From Erwinia sp050410775 (GTDB taxonomy: Bacteria > Pseudomonadota > Gammaproteobacteria > Enterobacterales > Enterobacteriaceae), in assembly GCF_050410775.1 (NCBI RefSeq), contig NZ_CP191229.1: a stretch of DNA of 64,000 nt. The stretch is one strand, 5' to 3'. Positions 27,701-36,886 of the stretch are shown piece by piece (position 1 is the first letter of the stretch; each line of letters opens with the position of its first letter). Both the position numbers and the translations under genes were made by a program. Under the pieces are notes generated by a model. That model ran no database searches, was not told where the DNA came from, and worked only from the letters and a program-made list of their open reading frames with translations.

Positions 27701-28560
27701 GCGGTGACGTTATCAACGGCCAGCGTATGCGTCTGCCGGTCTCCCTGCCAGCTTGCGCCGCCCTTCTTCAGCAGAATATCGCCATCGTGGATCTGGCCTT
27801 CTTGCAGGCTCATCCAGGCCGCAAGGCTGAAACGGGCGCGTTTGAGGCTGGTATTGTCACGCATCCACTGACCCAGCCAGGGGCGCACGTCCACATCATC
27901 GGCCTGCATCCAGACCCGTCCGGTGTCGAGATAGCCGTTGCTGTCGCTTAAATCCAGCCGAACCTGCACTTCGCCATGCTGCCCCGTCAGGCTGGACAGA
28001 CTGACTACACCCTCGGCACGGTGACGGGTTTCCTCATTCAGCCAGGTCAGCTGCGGGATAGCGAGCAGGCCGCGCTGTCCCGAAGGCGTCAGAAAGCGGA
28101 TCTGGCTGTCGCGTAAATCGAAATGATCAAACTGACGGAGGAAGAGATCGCTGAACTGACCGGGTTCAAGCTGCACTTTATTGCCCTCACCCGAGGTGAG
28201 CGGCGTCGTTGTCAGCAGGTCAAGCTGGTAGAAAGTGAGATCGCGGAACTGCCAGCGCCAGTGGAGCAGCGACTGCCAGATATCCAGCGCCAGTGAAATG
28301 CGACCGACTTTTAACGCCCCTTTATCCTTCAGGTCGACGGCCAGATCGTTAATCTCCAGCACTGGACCGAAATTTTCCCAGCGGCCATGCAGCGCGCTGG
28401 CCTGGATCGGGACGCCCGACGAAGCGGAGATGTGCTGAAGCAGAGGTTCGCGCCAGCTATTCATATGCGGCATTACCAGACGCAGCCCGCTGACCAGTAG
28501 CGCAATAATGACCACAGTTATTGCGCCAGCCAGCAGCAGAACCCTTGGCAGTTGCCTCAC
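24766..28560 (-). CDS. yhdP: AsmA-like envelope protein YhdP
   Basis: 1,264 residues from a GTG at 28560 with GGAG upstream, which reproduces the family start (RQLPRVLLLAGA); a longer reading to 28599 lacks a ribosome site. One N-terminal membrane helix (about 5-27) is followed by a very long beta-strand-rich periplasmic region typical of bridge-like lipid-transfer proteins. The conserved C-terminal AsmA_2 part (SATVGVATAFAVNPVVGAA) is present. With TamB and YdbH it moves phospholipid to the outer membrane. It lies after rng in one transcriptional direction. Confidence 0.95.
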   Translation of the reverse strand: MRQLPRVLLLAGAITVVIIALLVSGLRLVMPHMNSWREPLLQHISASSGVPIQASALHGRWENFGPVLEINDLAVDLKDKGALKVGRISLALDIWQSLLHWRWQFRDLTFYQLDLLTTTPLTSGEGNKVQLEPGQFSDLFLRQFDHFDLRDSQIRFLTPSGQRGLLAIPQLTWLNEETRHRAEGVVSLSSLTGQHGEVQVRLDLSDSNGYLDTGRVWMQADDVDVRPWLGQWMRDNTSLKRARFSLAAWMSLQEGQIHDGDILLKKGGASWQGDRQTHTLAVDNVTAHVARYQQGWRIHLPQTNLVTDGHAWPDGQLSLLWLPGKGAPGAEEVRVRATNLDIERLDPLIPLFAKLSPELLDNWRALQPGGRLQALAVDVPLGQPALSRFQARWKDISWKHWEVLPGMQHFSGSLTGGAADGRLDFSLHDASLPYGSMFRALLEIQQASGAIRWQNTEGRLNLSGEQLDVKARSLQAKGDFNWAQTKGEAPRLDILAGINVTDAGEAWRYFPEPLMGTSLVDYLSGAIKGGQVRDATLLFAGNPQLFPFKHNDGMFQVWVPLKQATYQFQPGWPAIENFDINLNFINDGLWMKTDDAKLGKVQGRNISVAIPDYLKQKLIVDGDVRGAGHDVADYFNQTPLKSSLGAALEQLQIGGDVGGHLHLNIPLDGGQVRATGDVNLHNNSLFIKPLESTLQKLNGRFTYDNGDLQSGPLSASWFGQPIDVSFNTKEEAENYQIGVDIKGNWRPGAMPVVPAAVRAKLDGSASWQSHVSIALPHKGGANYQVELDGELKNVSSRLPSPLGKTQGTSLPLRASVKGDLNAFTLSGALAKTHRFNSRWLLGKQLKIDRGIWENNAKQTPPLPDESGMILNLPPVDGEALLGLFSTGEGSGSGRLESGKAFIPGTLKVHTPALTLGGQQWRDLDATLSQAISGETNIRLKGREIDGTLTLPRRSPWAAHFQYLYYNPQWPSAKDALPLPAEATSIDFSGWPALNLLCDECWLRGQKFGRISASLTPASDTLKLENGLIDTGSARLTLDGEWVNRPDAQRTALKGVLSGKSVSDAAGWFGLSTPLRDASFKVDYDLHWQSAPWQPSEETLSGVLKTAFGSGHIADVNTGRAGQLLRLVSFDALLRKLRLDFSDTFSQGFYFDAITGTAWIEKGIMRTDNLLVDGLEADITMQGKMDLVKRQVDIEATVAPEVSATVGVATAFAVNPVVGAAVFAASKVLGPLWNKISLLRYRISGPLDHPKIDEVLRKPRENREK

Positions 28561-28605
28561 TTCCCTCTCCTTGTTATCCGCCGGGGGCGGAAGTTGCACG
28601 CCAAA

Positions 28606-30075
28606 TTACATCATGACTACGTCGAACTGCTCCTGAGTATAGAGCGGTTCAATTTGCACTTTCACCTGCTTACCGACAAATATTTCGACCTCGGCCAGCG
28701 CATGAGACTCCTCGGTCTTCAGCGCTTCGCCGACAGCAGGAGAAACATAGACCAGGAAGCGGTCTGAGTCATAGGCGTGATGAACGCGGACAATCTCGCG
28801 CATAATCTCATAGCAGACCGTCTCCACCGTTTTCAGCGTACCCCGTCCCTTGCAGACCGGGCAGTTATGGCAAAGCACATGCTCAATACTTTCCCGCGTA
28901 CGCTTACGCGTCATCTCCACAAGACCAAGCTGGGAGAAACCGTTGATATTGGTTTTTACGCGATCCTTGCTCAACGCCTGGTCCAGCGAATGCAGGACGC
29001 GGCGGCGATGATCTTCATTACTCATATCAATAAAATCGATAATGATAATGCCGCCCAGATTGCGCAGCCGGAGCTGCCGGGCGATGGCCTGCGTGGCTTC
29101 GATATTGGTATTGAAGATAGTTTCGTCCAGGTTACGATGCCCCACGAAGGCGCCAGTATTGATATCAATAGTGGTCATGGCCTCCGTCTGATCGATGATC
29201 AGATAGCCGCCGGACTTCAGCTCAACCTTACGATCGAGCGAGCGCTGGATTTCATTTTCCACGTCGAAGAGATCAAAAATGGGCTGCTTGCCGGTATAGA
29301 GCTCCAGCTTAGCGGTCATTTCCGGGATATATTCGGCGGTGAACTCAAGCAGTTGCTCAAAGCTCTGTCGTGAGTCGATCCTGACCCGGTCGAGCGCCGC
29401 TCCCGCGAAGTCCCGCAGTATACGCTGCGACAGCGCCACTTCGCCGTAGAGGCGGCAGCGGGTCTGGTTGCGCTTTTTACGCTCAATCACCTTCGTCCAG
29501 AGCCTTTTAAGGAAGGCGGCATCGGAAGCCAGCTCCACCTCGCCCACGCCTTCCGCAGCCGTGCGGATAATGTAGCCGCCCAGCTCATCGCAGTAGGAGG
29601 AGACCACCTTTTTCAGACGGTCGCGCTCCGCTTCGCTTTCAATACGCTGCGAAACGCCCACGTGTGACGCGCCGGGCATAAACACCAGATAGCGCGATGG
29701 CAGCGTGATATCCGTCGTCAGGCGTGCGCCTTTGGTGCCCAGCGGATCTTTCACCACCTGCACCATCAGATCCTGGCCCTGGCGGACCAGCTCCGAGATA
29801 TCCCGGACGATGAAGTTTTTCTTTTCATCCCTGGCGACGCATTCGGTGTGCGGCATGATATCTGAGGCGTGCAGAAAGGCCGCCTTTTCCAGACCGATAT
29901 CGACGAAAGCGGCCTGCATGCCCGGCAGCACCCGACTGACACGGCCCTTATAAATATTGCCGACGATGCCACGGCGCGCTTCGCGCTCAATATGGATCTC
30001 CTGAAGAATACCGCCGACTATGTAGGCCACGCGCGTTTCGGAGGGGGTAATATTAACCAGCAGTTCAGCCGTCAT
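28606..30075 (-). CDS. rng: Ribonuclease G
   Basis: 489 residues. The S1 domain (about 35-125) is followed by the RNase E/G catalytic core with the magnesium aspartates in MTTIDINTGAF and IIIIDFIDM. The zinc-link cysteines are in CHNCPVCKGRG. It trims the 5' end of 16S rRNA and degrades some mRNAs. Its start overlaps the yhdE stop by 11 nt, which implies translational coupling in an mreBCD-yhdE-rng-yhdP run. Confidence 0.98.
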   Translation of the reverse strand: MTAELLVNITPSETRVAYIVGGILQEIHIEREARRGIVGNIYKGRVSRVLPGMQAAFVDIGLEKAAFLHASDIMPHTECVARDEKKNFIVRDISELVRQGQDLMVQVVKDPLGTKGARLTTDITLPSRYLVFMPGASHVGVSQRIESEAERDRLKKVVSSYCDELGGYIIRTAAEGVGEVELASDAAFLKRLWTKVIERKKRNQTRCRLYGEVALSQRILRDFAGAALDRVRIDSRQSFEQLLEFTAEYIPEMTAKLELYTGKQPIFDLFDVENEIQRSLDRKVELKSGGYLIIDQTEAMTTIDINTGAFVGHRNLDETIFNTNIEATQAIARQLRLRNLGGIIIIDFIDMSNEDHRRRVLHSLDQALSKDRVKTNINGFSQLGLVEMTRKRTRESIEHVLCHNCPVCKGRGTLKTVETVCYEIMREIVRVHHAYDSDRFLVYVSPAVGEALKTEESHALAEVEIFVGKQVKVQIEPLYTQEQFDVVMM

Positions 30076-30655
30076 GTTGATTTCTCACCTCACGCAGTGA
30101 TTCGAAGTGGCTGAGTAGCTCGGCGGTTTCCACCAGCGGCAGACCGACAACGGCGTGATAGCTGCCGTTGATTTTGCGGACGAAGTTTCCGCCCAGACCC
30201 TGAATGCCGTAGCCGCCGGCTTTATCCATCGGTTCACCGCTGGCAACGTAAGCGGCAATATCCTCAGCGGTCAGTGAGCGAAATGTCACTTCAGTGATGG
30301 TCAGGCACTCCAGCTGCTGATGGCGATCGGCCAGCGCAACGGCGGTCATTACCCGATGGGTTTGCCCGGACAGTTTAGCAAGCATTGCCGCCGCCGCGTC
30401 GTCAGCGGGCTTCTCCAGCACTTCATTATTCAGCACGACGATGGTATCCGCGCCCAGAACCGGCAAATCGCGTTCCGCTACCGCCACGCCAGCCTGCGCT
30501 TTCTCGCGTGCAAGGCGGCGGACGTAGGCCTCAGCCTCTTCGTCCGGCAGCTTTTGCTCTTCAATCTGAGTGGATAAACGTTCGAAACGCAGGCCAAGCT
30601 GCGTCAGTAATTCACGGCGGCGGGGAGAACCAGAGGCCAGATAAAGGGATACCAT
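30065..30655 (-). CDS. yhdE: Maf-family dTTP/UTP pyrophosphatase
   Basis: 196 residues from the ATG at 30655, preferred because AGGA is 5 nt upstream; the ATG at 30661 lacks room for a site. Motifs are the Maf start LYLASGSPRRRELL, the base LPVLGADTIVVL and KAGGYGIQGLGG. It hydrolyses dTTP, UTP and modified pyrimidine triphosphates. It starts 8 nt beyond mreD and overlaps rng. Confidence 0.95.
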   Translation of the reverse strand: MVSLYLASGSPRRRELLTQLGLRFERLSTQIEEQKLPDEEAEAYVRRLAREKAQAGVAVAERDLPVLGADTIVVLNNEVLEKPADDAAAAMLAKLSGQTHRVMTAVALADRHQQLECLTITEVTFRSLTAEDIAAYVASGEPMDKAGGYGIQGLGGNFVRKINGSYHAVVGLPLVETAELLSHFESLREVRNQHDG

Positions 30656-30663
30656 AATCATCC

Positions 30664-31152
30664 TTATTGTACGGCAAACTGGCGACGTATTTTTCTCATC
30701 AGCAAGAAGAGCCAGGGCCAGAGAATACCGTCTATGACGCTACTCCAGAAAATTTCAGGGCGGAACGAAACATCTATCACTAAAAATTCAGCCCAGAACA
30801 CAATGACGTCCATGGCCAGAGAGAGCACCATCACCATCAGCGCCTGCTGCCAGAGCGCGAGATTGCGAAACAGCTGGAATTTAAACGCCACCAGATAAGC
30901 GACGATGCTGAGGGCCAGGGCCCGGACGCCCAGCGTCGAGCCCGAAATCAGATCCATTATAGATCCCATTACAAAGCCCGTGCCGACATTCACCCGGTGA
31001 GGGAGCGCCAGCGTCCAGTAAATCAGTATCAACAGCAGCCAGGAGGGGCGAAACATAAAAAACTGTTCCGGCCAGGGCATGATTTGCAAAATCAGGGCGA
31101 CCAGAAACGAAAGCCAGATGACCCAGCGTCCGTGGCTGCGATAGCTACTCAA
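30664..31152 (-). CDS. mreD: Rod-shape determining protein MreD
   Basis: 162 residues, almost all membrane helices (five to six). The family segments MPWPEQFFMFRPSW and GTGFVMGSIMDLISGSTLG are present. It belongs to the elongasome with MreB, MreC and RodA. Its start overlaps the mreC stop by 4 nt. Confidence 0.96.
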   Translation of the reverse strand: MSSYRSHGRWVIWLSFLVALILQIMPWPEQFFMFRPSWLLLILIYWTLALPHRVNVGTGFVMGSIMDLISGSTLGVRALALSIVAYLVAFKFQLFRNLALWQQALMVMVLSLAMDVIVFWAEFLVIDVSFRPEIFWSSVIDGILWPWLFLLMRKIRRQFAVQ

Positions 31153-32177
31153 GGCTGGCCTCCACGCGGAGCCAGCGCCGGTGCGTTTTGAGCGGGCTGA
31201 CCGGCTGACGGTGCGCTGTCATTACCCGGCAGCGATGCCGGTGCGGGCGGCCCCATCAGTTCACCGGCGGCGGGGAGTACCTGTGGCATCATCTGCATCA
31301 GGCGCTCATTCGCGACGCGGTGCACTTCACCAGGCGCCATCGGCATCAGGCCATTACGATCGGCGCCCCACAGCAGCAGCAGGTAACGCAGCCGCTGAAG
31401 TCCAGCGGTAGGGCGTGCCTGAATCACGGTATAAGCCCGTTGCGTATCCAGCTTGACGGAGGTGACCACACCTACCGGATAGCCTTCAGGGAAGCGGCCA
31501 CCAAGGCCGGATGTCACCAGCACGTCCCCGGTGCGGATATCGGTATTGCCCGGCAGATGTTCCAGTTGCAGATCTTCCGCACAGCCATTACCGGCCGCAA
31601 TGACGCGAATATCATTTCTTAATACCTGGATAGGCAACGCATGGGAGGAGTCGCAAATCAGCATCACGCGGCTGGTGATTTTGCCGACGGCAACCACCTG
31701 GCCCACCACGCCTTTATCGCTGATGACCGGCTGCCCTTCGTAGACGCCGCTCAGGCTGCCTTTATCAATTACGACCTGATCGGTGTAAGGATCGGTCCCC
31801 GTTGAAATGACCTGGGTGACCATCTTCTGCTCATCCTGACGCAGCGGCGAGCCAAGAAGCTCGCGCAGACGGGCGTTTTCCTGCCTGAACTGACCCAGCA
31901 TCAGCAGTTCGCTGTTTTTCAGCATCAGTTCACGGTGAAGAGCGGTATTTTCCCGCGCCAGCTGCTGGCGGGAGGCCAGCGTTTCAGAAACGCTGTCCAG
32001 AATCTGACGTGGCCCGTTGGCCAGAAAATAGAATGGGCTGACCGCCGTATCCATATAGGTGCGAATTTTGGTAAAAGCGCCCATCCGGCTGTCGGCAACA
32101 ATGACGCCTATTGCCACAATAACCGCTAAAAATAAGCGTAACTGCAGGGAGGGACCCCTGCTGAAGATTGGCTTCAT
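31149..32177 (-). CDS. mreC: Rod-shape determining protein MreC
   Basis: 342 residues. One membrane helix (about 12-30) is followed by a coiled coil (about 65-110), then the periplasmic beta-domains with VISTGTDPYTDQVVIDKG and LVTSGLGGRFPEGYPVG. A low-complexity Pro/Ala tail fills about the last 50 residues. It scaffolds PBP2-RodA during elongation. Confidence 0.97.
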   Translation of the reverse strand: MKPIFSRGPSLQLRLFLAVIVAIGVIVADSRMGAFTKIRTYMDTAVSPFYFLANGPRQILDSVSETLASRQQLARENTALHRELMLKNSELLMLGQFRQENARLRELLGSPLRQDEQKMVTQVISTGTDPYTDQVVIDKGSLSGVYEGQPVISDKGVVGQVVAVGKITSRVMLICDSSHALPIQVLRNDIRVIAAGNGCAEDLQLEHLPGNTDIRTGDVLVTSGLGGRFPEGYPVGVVTSVKLDTQRAYTVIQARPTAGLQRLRYLLLLWGADRNGLMPMAPGEVHRVANERLMQMMPQVLPAAGELMGPPAPASLPGNDSAPSAGQPAQNAPALAPRGGQP

Positions 32178-32239
32178 AAACTCGGCGTTATCCTCGACAT
32201 CATGAACAGGAGCGCAGCGTTCCCGCGCTCCCTGGCAAA

Positions 32240-33283
32240 TTATTCTTCGCTGAACAAATCGCCGCCGTGCATGTCGATCATTTCCAACGCTTTACCGCCT
32301 CCGCGAGCCACGCAGGTCAGCGGATCTTCGGCGACCACAACCGGAATGCCGGTTTCTTCCATCAGCAGGCGATCGAGGTTGCGCAGCAGCGCGCCGCCGC
32401 CGGTCAGTACCATACCGCGTTCAGAGATATCAGATGCCAGTTCAGGCGGACACTGCTCAAGTGCGACCATCACCGCGCTGACGATGCCGGTCAGCGGTTC
32501 CTGAAGCGCTTCCAGGATTTCATTGGAATTCAGGGTAAAGCCGCGGGGCACGCCTTCAGCCAGATTACGGCCACGCACTTCGATTTCGCGCACTTCGTCG
32601 CCCGGATAAGCGGAGCCAATTTCATGCTTGATGCGTTCAGCGGTCGCTTCACCAATCAGGGAACCGTAGTTACGGCGCACATAATTAATGATGGCTTCAT
32701 CGAAACGGTCACCGCCGATGCGCACGGAGGAGGAGTAAACCACCCCGTTCAGGGAGATCACCGCCACTTCCGTTGTTCCGCCACCGATATCAACGACCAT
32801 CGAGCCCGTCGCTTCGGAAACCGGTAAGCCAGCGCCAATGGCAGCCGCCATCGGTTCCTCGATCAGGAACACTTCGCGAGCGCCTGCGCCCTGCGCGGAT
32901 TCACGGATGGCCCGACGTTCAACCTGGGTAGCGCCGACCGGGACACAGACCAGCACGCGCGGGCTTGGCCGCATGAAGCTGTTGCTGTGAACCTGCTTGA
33001 TAAAATGCTGAAGCATTTTTTCGGTGACGAAGAAATCGGCGATTACGCCATCTTTCATCGGACGAATGGCGGCGATATTCCCTGGGGTACGTCCCAGCAT
33101 CTGTTTTGCATCATGACCGACGGCCGCTACGCTCTTTGGGGAACCGGCACGATCCTGACGAATGGCAACAACAGAAGGCTCATTCAGAACGATGCCCTGT
33201 CCTTTTACGTAAATCAGGGTATTGGCAGTACCCAGGTCGATGGACAAGTCGTTGGAAAACATGCCACGAAATTTTTTAAACAT
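32240..33283 (-). CDS. mreB: Actin-like rod-shape protein MreB
   Basis: 347 residues, the standard length. The actin-fold phosphate loops DLGTANTLIY and VVDIGGGTTEVAVISL, and the adenosine motif LTGGGALLRNLD, are present. Near the start is the membrane-binding amphipathic segment MFKKFRGMF. It organises lateral wall synthesis. It is the first gene of mreBCD, with 62 nt before mreC. The ribosome site is weak. Confidence 0.98.
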   Translation of the reverse strand: MFKKFRGMFSNDLSIDLGTANTLIYVKGQGIVLNEPSVVAIRQDRAGSPKSVAAVGHDAKQMLGRTPGNIAAIRPMKDGVIADFFVTEKMLQHFIKQVHSNSFMRPSPRVLVCVPVGATQVERRAIRESAQGAGAREVFLIEEPMAAAIGAGLPVSEATGSMVVDIGGGTTEVAVISLNGVVYSSSVRIGGDRFDEAIINYVRRNYGSLIGEATAERIKHEIGSAYPGDEVREIEVRGRNLAEGVPRGFTLNSNEILEALQEPLTGIVSAVMVALEQCPPELASDISERGMVLTGGGALLRNLDRLLMEETGIPVVVAEDPLTCVARGGGKALEMIDMHGGDLFSEE

Positions 33284-33600
33284 ACTAAAGGATAATCCTG
33301 CAAGCTGGGGGCGGAATTTAAAAATCCGCTTACTTTACCAACCACGCGAAGCAGCGACAAGGCGCAAAAACGTTCTACTCCGGTGAAAAAACACGCCATT
33401 TCATGCCCGTCTCCTCCATCCTGCCATCTTCGTCGGGCAAAAAGCCCGAATTCAGGCTTTGCGCCGTCATTTCAGGACGGAAACGCGAAAATAGCGCACA
33501 TTAAATTTTACATTTTAAGGCGCCTCTGGCGCACAGAGACAACCTTAGCCGGCACCACAGCCGCGCGGCCATTCTACGTCAAATCTGGCTTAACGGCAGA
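33284..33600 (-). other. Gene-free region between csrD and mreB
   Basis: It holds the mreB promoter/leader on the minus strand (not resolved by eye) and a terminator-like hairpin at 33439-33461 that should end csrD. No open frame is convincing. Confidence 0.5.
33439..33461 (-). terminator. Probable terminator of csrD
   Basis: Read on the minus strand, AAAGCC/GGCTTT with an 8-nt loop runs into TT. It lies about 140 nt after the csrD stop and upstream of mreB. Confidence 0.5.
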
Positions 33601-35550
33601 TTAAACTCGATATCTTTGTGAATATTTTTTCACGTTACTGCTTAGCGGTTCAGAGGGGGCAAAGAAATCACCTTGCCCTCCTTTCACGCCCAGCTCTGTC
33701 AGCGTTTGCCACTCGGCCCGGGTACGCACCCCGGCGGCAAAAACACGCGTTGCGGTATTTTTGCAGCCCTCAATAAGGCTCTGTACAAAAAGCTGATTTT
33801 CCGTACGGCGATCGATATGACGCACCAGTCCGGGATGAAGCTTTATCAGCTCCACGTCAAACTGTTTAATATAAGCTGCACTAACAACCGTCAACCCCGC
33901 CTCAATGATGGCAATCCGGCAACCAAATCCCTTCATTAAACGGAAGGCGCTGCTTAAACGGTTGATGTGTTGACAGACATCTGCTTCCGCAAGTTCAAAT
34001 AAAATATGTTTTCTTTGCAATTTAGTGCATTGCAGTAGCGAATCGCGTAGCCAGATTTGAAATGGGCGATGCAGGAGAGAATCCACGGTTAGCGGTATTG
34101 CGAGGGTTTCTTGCGGCCAGAGCGGCAACAGCGTGATGATGCGGGCCACCAGCTGGCGATCGTAGCTTTCGGCCATCCCTAACTGCTGTACCAGCGGCAT
34201 GTATTCCGCCGCCAGCAGCTCTTTATTCCCGTCGAAAATCCTCGGCATCATCTCGCGATGGTCCACCCGGCCTTCACCATTAACCGCAGGTTTTTGATAA
34301 AGACGGGGCCCGCCGCGGCTAAGGGTATTCTCAAGCAGCGTTCGCCACACAACGCTGCCGCGCACAAAGTCCTGCTGGGGCACCTCCGCCACCGACCAGT
34401 TATTACCGCCCTGAAGCGCGGCATGGCGGGTGGCGAGCTCGACGCTTTCCATCACCTGCTGCGTCGTTTGCCCACTGTGCCAGGCGCTGATGCCGATGTG
34501 AATGATATCTTCCCGATCCAGCATCCGCGTGGGCGGTAGCGCATCGACAGCTTTGATCAGCTGGGAGGCGATGCTGTCGGCATCCTTCAGGCTACGGTGA
34601 GGGAGAAGAACGGCAAAATCGCTGCGAAAATAGCGCGCCAGTAATGCCCCCGGATAACGCAGCACGAAAGTAGAGAGCAGATTGACCATCGCGAAAAGGT
34701 ACTCACGCGTCTGGCTGTGGCCCCAACTCTCTCTTAACGTATCGAAATCCGGCAGGCGGATCATCATCACCATGCCGTGTGCGCTGCCCGCCTCCGACTC
34801 CTCCAGCATGGTTGTTAACTGGTTATCGAAGAACATCCGGTTGTTTAAGCCGGTTTTGGCATCCTGAGCCGCAAAAGTACGGATCAGCGTATCAATACGA
34901 TTACGCTGTTCGCCCGCCTCACTGAGATCCGCCAGCAGCAGATCGATGGCGCTGCTGACCCTGGGCGGCCATTCATGCACCGACCCCTGCTTCACCTTCC
35001 CCCGCTCACCTTTTAATATCTCGCCCGCACGTCGCTCCAGGCGCTCCATTCCCTGCATCTGCCGGTAGAGCCAGCGATGCGTCAGCAGCAGCGCCACTAT
35101 CATGATCGCGACGACGGAGACAATAATCGTCAGGGTAAATACCCCGATAAATGAGCCGAGCCAGGTTTTGGCCGAGTCCACCCACAGAATTCGCAGATAA
35201 AAGCCGGGATGGCTGGGCAGCGCTATCAGGGTTTGCCGATAGCGGTTCGGTTCATCGTCCAGCACGGCTTTTTGATAGTGCCGGAGATGAAAATGGATCC
35301 GATCGTTCTCAAGGAGTTCTGTCCGGGCAATTTGCAGCGGCCCCATCATCTGCCGGATCCAGGGGATCATCTGTTCGGGCGTCTGAGAAGCCAGCGCGCG
35401 GTCCACCTCTTCGGACATCAGTTCGAGGCGAGACTCTGTTTGCTCATTGTTAAGGTAAAAAAAACTCAGCCCACAGCCTACCAGCATCAGGAACATTGCC
35501 AGCGCGCTGAGTAGCGTGATAATCGCAAAAAGTTTGGTGGTTAATCGCAT
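33601..35550 (-). CDS. csrD: CsrB/CsrC RNA decay regulator CsrD (degenerate GGDEF-EAL)
   Basis: 649 residues from the ATG at 35550, chosen to match the family start MRLTTK. Two membrane helices (about 5-27 and 135-160) flank a periplasmic loop, then come a HAMP-like stretch, a GGDEF-like domain with RSDF in place of GGDEF, and an EAL-like domain with ELAEAD in place of the EAL core. Both are expected to be inactive on c-di-GMP, as in E. coli. It targets CsrB and CsrC for RNase E. Confidence 0.95.
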   Translation of the reverse strand: MRLTTKLFAIITLLSALAMFLMLVGCGLSFFYLNNEQTESRLELMSEEVDRALASQTPEQMIPWIRQMMGPLQIARTELLENDRIHFHLRHYQKAVLDDEPNRYRQTLIALPSHPGFYLRILWVDSAKTWLGSFIGVFTLTIIVSVVAIMIVALLLTHRWLYRQMQGMERLERRAGEILKGERGKVKQGSVHEWPPRVSSAIDLLLADLSEAGEQRNRIDTLIRTFAAQDAKTGLNNRMFFDNQLTTMLEESEAGSAHGMVMMIRLPDFDTLRESWGHSQTREYLFAMVNLLSTFVLRYPGALLARYFRSDFAVLLPHRSLKDADSIASQLIKAVDALPPTRMLDREDIIHIGISAWHSGQTTQQVMESVELATRHAALQGGNNWSVAEVPQQDFVRGSVVWRTLLENTLSRGGPRLYQKPAVNGEGRVDHREMMPRIFDGNKELLAAEYMPLVQQLGMAESYDRQLVARIITLLPLWPQETLAIPLTVDSLLHRPFQIWLRDSLLQCTKLQRKHILFELAEADVCQHINRLSSAFRLMKGFGCRIAIIEAGLTVVSAAYIKQFDVELIKLHPGLVRHIDRRTENQLFVQSLIEGCKNTATRVFAAGVRTRAEWQTLTELGVKGGQGDFFAPSEPLSSNVKKYSQRYRV

Positions 35551-35775
35551 CCATGTGCCCATTTTACCGCGTTGATGTAGCGCCTTTAACGTTCTCTATC
35601 CTACTGTTACACAGCACGATAGTGGAAAAATGACAGGCCTGATTATGCCAGCGGAGAAAAATAGCACATCCCGTTCCGCTTTTTTTTGCCTGATATCAGA
35701 ATAGTGAGCTTTGACAGGCGTACAGTTGTTGCAGGCTTTATTTCTTCTTACAGAGGCTTATTTCAGGAGATTCTT

Positions 35776-36753
35776 ATGCAGGCACTTGTTCTTGAACAGT
35801 CAGAAGGCAAAACCGTCGCCGCCGTAAAAAACCTGCCGCCAGAGGCGCTGCCCGCCGGTGAAGTGACGGTGGATATCGACTGGTCAGGCCTGAACTATAA
35901 AGATGCGCTCGCCATTACCGGCAAGGGCAAAATCATCCGCCAGTTTCCGATGGTGCCCGGCATCGACTTTGCCGGCAAAGTGCACCATAGCGAAGATCCC
36001 CGTTTTCATGTCGGTCAGTCTGTAGTGCTGACCGGCTGGGGCGTGGGCGAAAATCACTGGGGCGGCCTGGCGGAACAGGCCAGGGTAAAAGGTGACTGGC
36101 TGGTCGCGATGCCGGAAGGACTTGATGGCCGCAGAGCGATGATTATTGGCACCGCCGGCCTGACCGCCATGCTTTGCGTTATGGCTCTTGAAGAAGGCGG
36201 CATTACGCCCGATGGGGGTGAGATTGTTGTTACGGGCGCCAGTGGCGGTGTGGGCAGTACGGCCGTGGCGCTGCTTAGTGCGCTGGGCTATCAGGTAGTC
36301 GCCGTTAGCGGCCGTGAATCCACTCATGACTATTTGCGTCAGCTAGGCACCGGAGAGATTCTTTCCCGCGATGCTTTCAGCGCGGATGCCCGCCCGCTGG
36401 AAAAACAGCGCTGGGCCGGCGCCATTGATACCGTAGGCGATAAAGTGCTGGCGAGCGTGCTGGCGCAGATGAATTACGGCGGCGTGGTGGCTGCCTGCGG
36501 GCTGGCGGGCGGTTTTGCCCTGCCGACCACGGTAATGCCTTTTATCCTGCGTAACGTACGTCTCCAGGGCGTGGATTCCGTCAGCGCGCCAGCGGCCCGC
36601 CGCGTGGAGGCCTGGAAAAGGCTGGTTAAAGGGCTGCCAGCCGCTTTTTATCAGTATGCTACCCGTGAAATTACGCTTCAGGAGGCGCCGGAGGGTGCCA
36701 AAAAGCTGCTTAATAATGAAATCATGGGACGAACTCTGGTAAAAATCCGCTGA
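35776..36753 (+). CDS. acuI: Acrylyl-CoA reductase (NADPH), quinone-oxidoreductase family
   Basis: 325 residues from the ATG at 35776 (AGGAG upstream). It is an MDR-superfamily protein without zinc ligands: N-terminal GroES-like domain with DYKDALAITGKG-type sequence (residues ~35-50) and the cofactor motif GASGGVGSTAVALL near 155. The E. coli homologue YhdH reduces acrylyl-CoA to propionyl-CoA and lowers acrylate toxicity. It is followed by a terminator. Confidence 0.93.
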   Translation: MQALVLEQSEGKTVAAVKNLPPEALPAGEVTVDIDWSGLNYKDALAITGKGKIIRQFPMVPGIDFAGKVHHSEDPRFHVGQSVVLTGWGVGENHWGGLAEQARVKGDWLVAMPEGLDGRRAMIIGTAGLTAMLCVMALEEGGITPDGGEIVVTGASGGVGSTAVALLSALGYQVVAVSGRESTHDYLRQLGTGEILSRDAFSADARPLEKQRWAGAIDTVGDKVLASVLAQMNYGGVVAACGLAGGFALPTTVMPFILRNVRLQGVDSVSAPAARRVEAWKRLVKGLPAAFYQYATREITLQEAPEGAKKLLNNEIMGRTLVKIR

Positions 36754-36760
36754 TACGTCC

Positions 36761-36789
36761 GCCCCCTTTCGGCCGGAAAGGGGGCTTTA
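36761..36789 (+). terminator. Terminator of acuI
   Basis: A 10-bp stem (GCCCCCTTTC/GAAAGGGGGC) is followed by TTTA directly after the stop codon region. Confidence 0.82.
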
Positions 36790-36886
36790 CCAGGAAATTT
36801 CACATTTTTCGCCATCCGCTCGCCGAATGCAGACTCTTTGTTCATGCTAAAAGCTGAAGAAAAAACCGCCTGTGGAGGCTTGCCAA